This document shows positions 13,272 to 17,625 of a stretch of DNA of 17,625 nucleotides, one piece after another (position 1 is the first letter of the stretch; every line of letters starts with the position of its first letter). The stretch comes from Candidatus Accumulibacter vicinus (lineage in GTDB: Bacteria > Pseudomonadota > Gammaproteobacteria > Burkholderiales > Rhodocyclaceae), in assembly GCA_002425405.1 (NCBI GenBank), contig DIME01000146.1, forward strand, positions 1 to 17,625, written 5' to 3'. The notes under the pieces were generated by a model. The model was not told the origin of the DNA. It made no database searches and saw only the letters and a list, made by a program, of their open reading frames with translations. A program made the translations under genes and the position numbers.

Positions 13272-14635
13272 CTGGCAAAACTGAACGGCGCCCGCGCGGC
13301 GAATTGGCGAGAGTGCTGGTGGTCGACGATGAGGCGGATATTCGTGAGCTTCTCGATCTGACGCTGGCGCGCATGGGGCTCTCGGCAGACTGTGCGGGGA
13401 GTGTGACGGAGGCACGTCTGTTGCTCGGGCAGCAGCGCTATCAACTCTGTCTGACCGACATGCGTCTCCCTGACGGCGAAGGCCTGGAGATCGTTCGGTT
13501 GATCGGTGAACGCTATGGCGAGACTCCTGTCGCAGTGATCACGGCTTTCGGCAGTACCCAGAACGCGGTGGCCGCGCTCAAGGCTGGTGCCTTTGACTAT
13601 CTGGCCAAACCGGTAGCACTGGAGCAATTACGCAGCCTGATCAAATCAGCGCTCAGTTTGCCGCGTCGTCGGGCTGGCGTGCTCGGGGATGAGCCGGTGG
13701 ACCTTGCCGCCCAACTGATCGGGCCCTCAGCAGCGATTGCACATGTTCGTGACATGATCGACAAATTGGCCCGCACTCAGGCACCGGTCTATATCTCCGG
13801 GGAGTCGGGGACCGGCAAAGAACTGGCTGCGCGTCTGATACACGATCAGAGTGCCCGTCGTGCCGCCCCCTTCGTGCCGGTGAATTGTGGAGCGATTCCC
13901 GAGCATCTGATGGAGAGCGAATTCTTTGGTTATCGCAAGGGTGCATTCACGGGTGCGGACAGCGATCGCGAGGGATTCTTCCAGGCTGCTCATGGAGGAA
14001 CGCTGTTTCTCGACGAATTGGCTGATTTGCCGCTGCCGATGCAGGTCAAACTGTTGCGGGCCATACAGGAAAAGAAGATACGCAAGGTTGGCAGCACAGT
14101 CGAAGAAGCCGTCGATGTGCGCATCATTTCGGCGACTCACCGTTTGCTCGGTGACTGTGTCGATGCCGGAACCTTCCGCCAGGATCTCTATTACCGGGTG
14201 AACGTCATCGAACTCAAAATGCCGCCTTTGCGTGAACGCGAGGAGGATGTCGAGCCCCTGGTCGAGGCATTGCTGGTACGCATCTGCGGAGCGCATCCGC
14301 CACGACTGGAAGCGCAAGCCCTGGCGGCGCTGAAAGCGTACAGTTTTCCAGGTAATGTCCGAGAACTCGAAAACATCCTCGAGCGGGCTACCGCCCTGTG
14401 TAACAACGCTACGGTGAATCTCGACGATCTGCGTCTGGCGCCGGAAAAGGCGGCCAGCGGCAGTGTGGGCCGCGAAGATGAAACGCTCGACGACTACATC
14501 AACCGTGTCGAGAGGCAAGCGATTCTCGATGCCTTGGCCAAGACGGCGTTCAACCGTACCGCAGCGGCCAGGCTGCTCGGTGTGACTTTCCGTTCGCTGC
14601 GCTACCGCATCGAGCGGCTCGGTATCGAGGAGTGA
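13265..14635 (+). CDS. pilR: PilR sigma-54 response regulator
   Basis: A 456-residue NtrC-family activator that responds to PilS and drives sigma-54 promoters, classically that of the major pilin gene. The receiver domain (about 15-130) has the acidic pocket VVDDE (Asp21, Asp22), phospho-acceptor Asp65 in LTDMRLPD and Lys115 in LAKP. The AAA+ domain shows the Walker A GESGTGKE, the sigma-54 contact loop FFGYRKGAFTGAD, the Walker B GTLFLDEL and the arginine-containing FRQDLYYRVNV. The C-terminal Fis-type helix-turn-helix is NRTAAARLLGVTFRSLRYRI. No target sigma-54 promoter (TGGCAC-N5-TTGCA) was found in this window, so its targets lie elsewhere. It overlaps pilS at one end and ampD by 4 bases (GTGA) at the other. 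Confidence 0.93.
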   Translation: MLAGKTERRPRGELARVLVVDDEADIRELLDLTLARMGLSADCAGSVTEARLLLGQQRYQLCLTDMRLPDGEGLEIVRLIGERYGETPVAVITAFGSTQNAVAALKAGAFDYLAKPVALEQLRSLIKSALSLPRRRAGVLGDEPVDLAAQLIGPSAAIAHVRDMIDKLARTQAPVYISGESGTGKELAARLIHDQSARRAAPFVPVNCGAIPEHLMESEFFGYRKGAFTGADSDREGFFQAAHGGTLFLDELADLPLPMQVKLLRAIQEKKIRKVGSTVEEAVDVRIISATHRLLGDCVDAGTFRQDLYYRVNVIELKMPPLREREEDVEPLVEALLVRICGAHPPRLEAQALAALKAYSFPGNVRELENILERATALCNNATVNLDDLRLAPEKAASGSVGREDETLDDYINRVERQAILDALAKTAFNRTAAARLLGVTFRSLRYRIERLGIEE

Positions 14636-15213
14636 GTTCCCTGCGCTGGGCGACCGTTCCGGAAATCAGGCCTGACGGCTGGCTTGCGGGCGTGCGGCAT
14701 ATCGAATCGCCCAATTGTGATGAACGTCCGCTGGGCGAGACCATTTCGCTGATCGTTGTCCATGCCATCAGCCTGCCACCGGCACAGTTCGGTGGTGAGG
14801 GTATCGTGCACTTGTTCACCAATCGGATCGACGCTGCCGCCCACTCCTACTTCGCGCAGATCAGCCATTTGCGCGTCTCTGCGCATTTTCTCATTCGTCG
14901 CGATGGCGAGTTGATCCAGTTCGTCTCCTGCCGGCAGCGTGCTTGGCATGCCGGCCTTTCCTCCTGGCAGGGGCGACCGCGGTGCAACGACTTCTCCTTG
15001 GGGATTGAACTGGAAGGCTGTGACGAGCTGCCATTCGAGGACGGACAGTACTTGCGTCTACTGGAACTGCTGCGGCTGTTGTGTATTCATTACCCGATTG
15101 CAGCGGTTGCCGGACACAGTGACATCTCGCCAGGTCGCAAGACCGATCCCGGCCCCTGCTTCGACTGGCAGCGCCTTGCGGCCATCGGCGATCTTCCCGG
15201 GGTCTTGCCCTGA
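14632..15213 (+). CDS. ampD: AmpD 1,6-anhydro-N-acetylmuramyl-L-alanine amidase
   Basis: A 193-residue cytoplasmic zinc amidase that cleaves the L-Ala linkage of anhydro-muropeptides during peptidoglycan recycling and so keeps beta-lactamase regulators quiet. The Amidase_2 fold is clear: VVHAISLPP with zinc ligand His44, HLRVSAHFLIRRDGELIQFV, the catalytic-type IELEG (Glu126), and the C-terminal ligands in AGHSDISPGRKTDPGPCFDW (His162, Asp172). These match E. coli AmpD nearly motif for motif, and the length is slightly over its 183 residues because of a few extra N-terminal residues. There is no signal peptide, as expected for AmpD. GTG 14632 overlaps the pilR stop by 4 bases and has only GAGG touching it as a ribosome binding site, so translation is probably coupled. 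Confidence 0.95.
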   Translation: MSSLRWATVPEIRPDGWLAGVRHIESPNCDERPLGETISLIVVHAISLPPAQFGGEGIVHLFTNRIDAAAHSYFAQISHLRVSAHFLIRRDGELIQFVSCRQRAWHAGLSSWQGRPRCNDFSLGIELEGCDELPFEDGQYLRLLELLRLLCIHYPIAAVAGHSDISPGRKTDPGPCFDWQRLAAIGDLPGVLP

Positions 15214-15278
15214 GCGTCGGGCCCGTCAAGCGAGAACACAGCTCAAGGCCAGACCAGGGAAAGGTCAACTCACGACGC

Positions 15279-16439
15279 TCAACCCAGAAAGCGGCGGATT
15301 CTGTCGACCGCCTCGGCGAGACGTTCGAGCGTGGTGGTGTAAGCAAAGCGCATATGCTGGTTCGGCGCGTGCGTGCCGAAGTCGAGGCCAGGGGTCGTCG
15401 CGACACCTGCCGATTCGATCAGGTCACGAGCAAAGCGATCGCTGTTGCTGGTCAGAGCGCTGCAGTCGGCGTAGATATAGAAGGCACCCTGCGGCTTGGC
15501 CGTGAGCTGGAAACCGAGGTTTGCGAGCGCCGGCGCGAGGAAGTCGCGCCGGCGCCGAAACTCTGCGCGCCGTGCTTCGAGGAGGCTGATCGTCGCCGGC
15601 GCGAAGGCCGCGAGCGCGGCATGCTGTGCCGGTGTCGATGGCGAGATGTAGAGATTCTGCGCGAGCTTTTCGATGTCGCGGGTGAAACGTTCGGGGACGA
15701 TGAGCCAACCGAGTCGCCAGCCGGTCATGTTGAAATACTTGGAAAAGCTCTGCACGACAAAAATGTCGTCGCCGAATTGCAGTGCTGTTTGAGCGTCACC
15801 CTCATAGGTGAGGCCGTGATAGATCTCATCGACAATCAGTTGTCCTTGGTGTTGACGAACAAATTCAGCGATCGCTGCCAGTTGTTCGCCGCTCAGCATG
15901 GTGCCGGTGGGGTTGGCCGGCGAAGCGAGCAGCACCCCGGCTGAGCGTTCATTCCAGTGCGCTTTGAAATCTGCCAGGGTCGGTTGAAAGTTGCTCGCCG
16001 GGCCGACTGGGATGCCGATCGGCACGCCTTCGAAACTCCGGATGAAGTGACGATTGCACGGATAACCAGGATCGCTGAGCAGCCATTCACTGCCCACCTC
16101 AACCAGGCAGGCGAGGGTCAGCAGCAGGGCGCCGGAGGCTCCCGCAGTGACCGCTATGCGGGCGGCGGGGATACTGATACCGTAGCGTGTCTGGTAAAAG
16201 TCGGCAATGGCACGGCGCAACTCGGGCAGGCCAAGTGCGGGCGTATAGAATACGCGACCGCTTGCGAGACTGGTCCGGGCGGCGGCGATGACCGGTTCCG
16301 GCGTTGGGAAGTCAGGTTCGCCGATTTCCATGTGGATGATGTCGCGACCTTCGGCTTCAAGTGCCCTGGCACGCGCCATCAACTCCATGACATGAAAAGG
16401 GGCTATGTTGGCGAGGCGGCTGGCGGGAAAGGTCGGCAT
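15279..16439 (-). CDS. class I/II pyridoxal-phosphate aminotransferase
   Basis: A 386-residue fold-type I aminotransferase. Signatures seen include HMEIGEPDFPTPEP near the N-terminus, SPANPTGTML, VDEIYHGLTY with the cofactor-binding Asp and Tyr, and SFSKYFNMTGWRLGW with the Schiff-base lysine (Lys234). MRFAYTTTLERL near the end carries the arginine that binds the substrate carboxylate. It would transfer amino groups between an amino acid and a keto acid; aspartate- or alanine-type specificity is likely, but the exact substrate is not readable. The frame opens from GTG 16478, but no ribosome binding site supports it, and MPTFPASRLANIAPFHVM has the N-terminus usual for the family, so ATG 16439 is chosen. 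It converges with ampD across 65 bases and lies after the pckG terminator. Confidence 0.9.
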   Translation of the reverse strand: MPTFPASRLANIAPFHVMELMARARALEAEGRDIIHMEIGEPDFPTPEPVIAAARTSLASGRVFYTPALGLPELRRAIADFYQTRYGISIPAARIAVTAGASGALLLTLACLVEVGSEWLLSDPGYPCNRHFIRSFEGVPIGIPVGPASNFQPTLADFKAHWNERSAGVLLASPANPTGTMLSGEQLAAIAEFVRQHQGQLIVDEIYHGLTYEGDAQTALQFGDDIFVVQSFSKYFNMTGWRLGWLIVPERFTRDIEKLAQNLYISPSTPAQHAALAAFAPATISLLEARRAEFRRRRDFLAPALANLGFQLTAKPQGAFYIYADCSALTSNSDRFARDLIESAGVATTPGLDFGTHAPNQHMRFAYTTTLERLAEAVDRIRRFLG

Positions 16440-16495
16440 GGTTGGAATCGGTTTGGTGAAAACCAGCAGTTTAACCACAAGAGATGACGCTGGCC

Positions 16496-16520
16496 AAAAA
16501 AAGGCCGCCCGGAGGCGGCC
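16496..16520 (-). terminator. intrinsic terminator of pckG
   Basis: On the minus strand GGCCGCC (16520-16514), loop TCCG, GGCGGCC (16509-16503) is followed by seven T residues (16502-16496). The stem is perfect and G-C rich, a textbook rho-independent terminator 20 bases after the pckG stop. Confidence 0.92.
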
Positions 16521-16539
16521 TCTGGATGTTCTCTGATGC

Positions 16540-17625
16540 TCAGGCTGCCTGGAATGCCTTCTCGAACTTGTCGCGGATGTCTACGAGCTGGGCAGGCATC
16601 TTGTCGCCCATCTTCGCGAACCAGTCCTTGACGCCTTCGAGTTCGCTCAGCCAGGCCTCTTTGTCGAGGCTGGTGACACCGGCGAATTCTTCTTGGGAGA
16701 ATTCAATGCCGGCCCAGTCGATATCCTCGTAGTTGGGCATCGATCCGAGGATGGTCTGCCTGGCGGCAGCCTTGCCTTCGCAGCGTTCGATGATCCACTT
16801 GAGGACGCGTGCGTTGTCCCCGAAGCCTGGCCAGGCAAACTCGCCCTTTTCGTTCATCCGGAACCAGTTGACCATGAAGATTGGCACGGGTGTGTCGGCT
16901 GCGCTGCCCATCTTCAGCCAGTGGCTGTAGTAGTCGGCCATGTGGTAGCCGCAGAACGGCAGCATGGCAAACGGGTCACGGCGAACGACGCCTTGCTGAC
17001 CGAAGGCGGCTGCAGTCGTTTCGGAACCGAGCGTGGCGGCGGCGTAGACGCCGTGCTCCCAGTCCAGCGTCTGGCAGACCAGTGGCACCGTCGAGGCGCG
17101 CCGGCCACCGAATAGGAAAGCCGAAATGGGCACCCCTTCGGTGCTTTGCCAGTTCTCGTCGATGCACGGGCACTGCGAAGCAGGGGCAGTGAAACGGGAG
17201 TTCGGGTGTGCGGCCTTGGTGCCCTTCTCCTTGGCAATTTGCGGCGTCCAGTCGTTGCCCTGCCAGTCGATGGCGTGCGCCGGCGCCGGGCCCATGCCTT
17301 CCCACCAGACGTCGCCGTCGTCGGTCAGCGCGACATTGGTGAAGATGGTGTTTTCGGCGAGCGAGGCCATGGCATTGAAGTTGGTCTTGTCGTTGGTGCC
17401 AGGCGCCACACCGAAGAATCCGGCTTCCGGGTTGATGGCGTACAGGCGGGTTTTCCCATCCTTGCCGACACGTGGCTTGATCCAGGCGATGTCGTCGCCG
17501 ATGGTGGTGATCTTCCAGCCGCCGAGGCTCTTCGGCGGGACCAGCATGGCGAAGTTGGTCTTGCCGCAGGCCGACGGAAAAGCGGCGGCGACGTAGTGCT
17601 TGTCACCGCTGGGCGATTCAACGCC
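16540..17625 (-). CDS. pckG: GTP-dependent phosphoenolpyruvate carboxykinase, C-terminal part
   Basis: The C-terminal 361 residues of PckG; the gene runs off the right edge, where about 260 more residues are expected. The enzyme interconverts oxaloacetate plus GTP with PEP, CO2 and GDP, feeding gluconeogenesis or anaplerosis. The first visible residues include the kinase-1 loop FPSACGKTNFAML with the reactive cysteine and the GTP-binding lysine (visible residues 16-28). GDDIAWI (kinase-2 metal site), FFGVAPGTND, RFTAPASQCP, FLFGGRRASTVPLV and DNARVLKWIIERC follow, all typical of the GTP rather than the ATP family. No frameshift is seen in the visible part. A strong intrinsic terminator follows, so it is probably transcribed separately from the aminotransferase. 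Confidence 0.96.
   Translation of the reverse strand, partial: GVESPSGDKHYVAAAFPSACGKTNFAMLVPPKSLGGWKITTIGDDIAWIKPRVGKDGKTRLYAINPEAGFFGVAPGTNDKTNFNAMASLAENTIFTNVALTDDGDVWWEGMGPAPAHAIDWQGNDWTPQIAKEKGTKAAHPNSRFTAPASQCPCIDENWQSTEGVPISAFLFGGRRASTVPLVCQTLDWEHGVYAAATLGSETTAAAFGQQGVVRRDPFAMLPFCGYHMADYYSHWLKMGSAADTPVPIFMVNWFRMNEKGEFAWPGFGDNARVLKWIIERCEGKAAARQTILGSMPNYEDIDWAGIEFSQEEFAGVTSLDKEAWLSELEGVKDWFAKMGDKMPAQLVDIRDKFEKAFQAA

Overview
The window looks like ordinary chromosome of a high-GC betaproteobacterium. Several gene blocks point that way: ispB, a proline tRNA, a small PP0621-family protein, pilS, pilR and ampD in a row; a stand-alone RlmL-type methyltransferase beside a HemJ-type protein; and a GTP-dependent PEP carboxykinase. 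The protein flavour suggests Rhodocyclales, possibly a Candidatus Accumulibacter relative. That placement is recalled from family resemblance, not computed. Codon use and coding density look uniform, and I see no insertion sequence, integrase, phage gene or CRISPR array.

Layout. 60-1775 (+): a radical SAM protein abuts a SIR2-like protein with no gap. 1789-2664 (-): an exported cyclophilin-type peptidyl-prolyl isomerase. 2665-3080: a 416-base gap holding promoters facing both ways, a REP-like palindrome and a long imperfect hairpin. 3081-5183 (+): the least conventional part, a membrane protein that joins a two-helix ion-channel-like module (without the GYG filter) to an FUSC-like module, followed by a divergent CYTH/triphosphate-tunnel-like protein. 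5350-7609 (-): a 2Fe-2S flavin oxidoreductase whose end overlaps the start of a degenerate EAL-HDOD protein. 7649-10168 (+): an NAD-dependent epimerase-like protein, a HemJ-type protein and an RlmL-type rRNA methyltransferase. 10230-15213 (+): ispB with a clear sigma-70 promoter and a palindrome at its start site, tRNA-Pro(CGG), the PP0621-family protein, then pilS, pilR and ampD, the last three in overlapping reading frames. 15279-16439 (-): a class I aminotransferase. 16540 to the window edge (-): the C-terminal part of pckG with a strong intrinsic terminator.

How the genes work together. PilS and PilR form the two-component system that in related bacteria activates type IV pilus genes through sigma-54. 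AmpD recycles cell-wall muropeptides. IspB makes the quinone side chain, HemJ acts in haem synthesis and PckG links oxaloacetate and PEP. The best candidates for undescribed biology are the channel/FUSC fusion with its CYTH-like neighbour, and the radical SAM/sirtuin pair; neither has a function readable from sequence.
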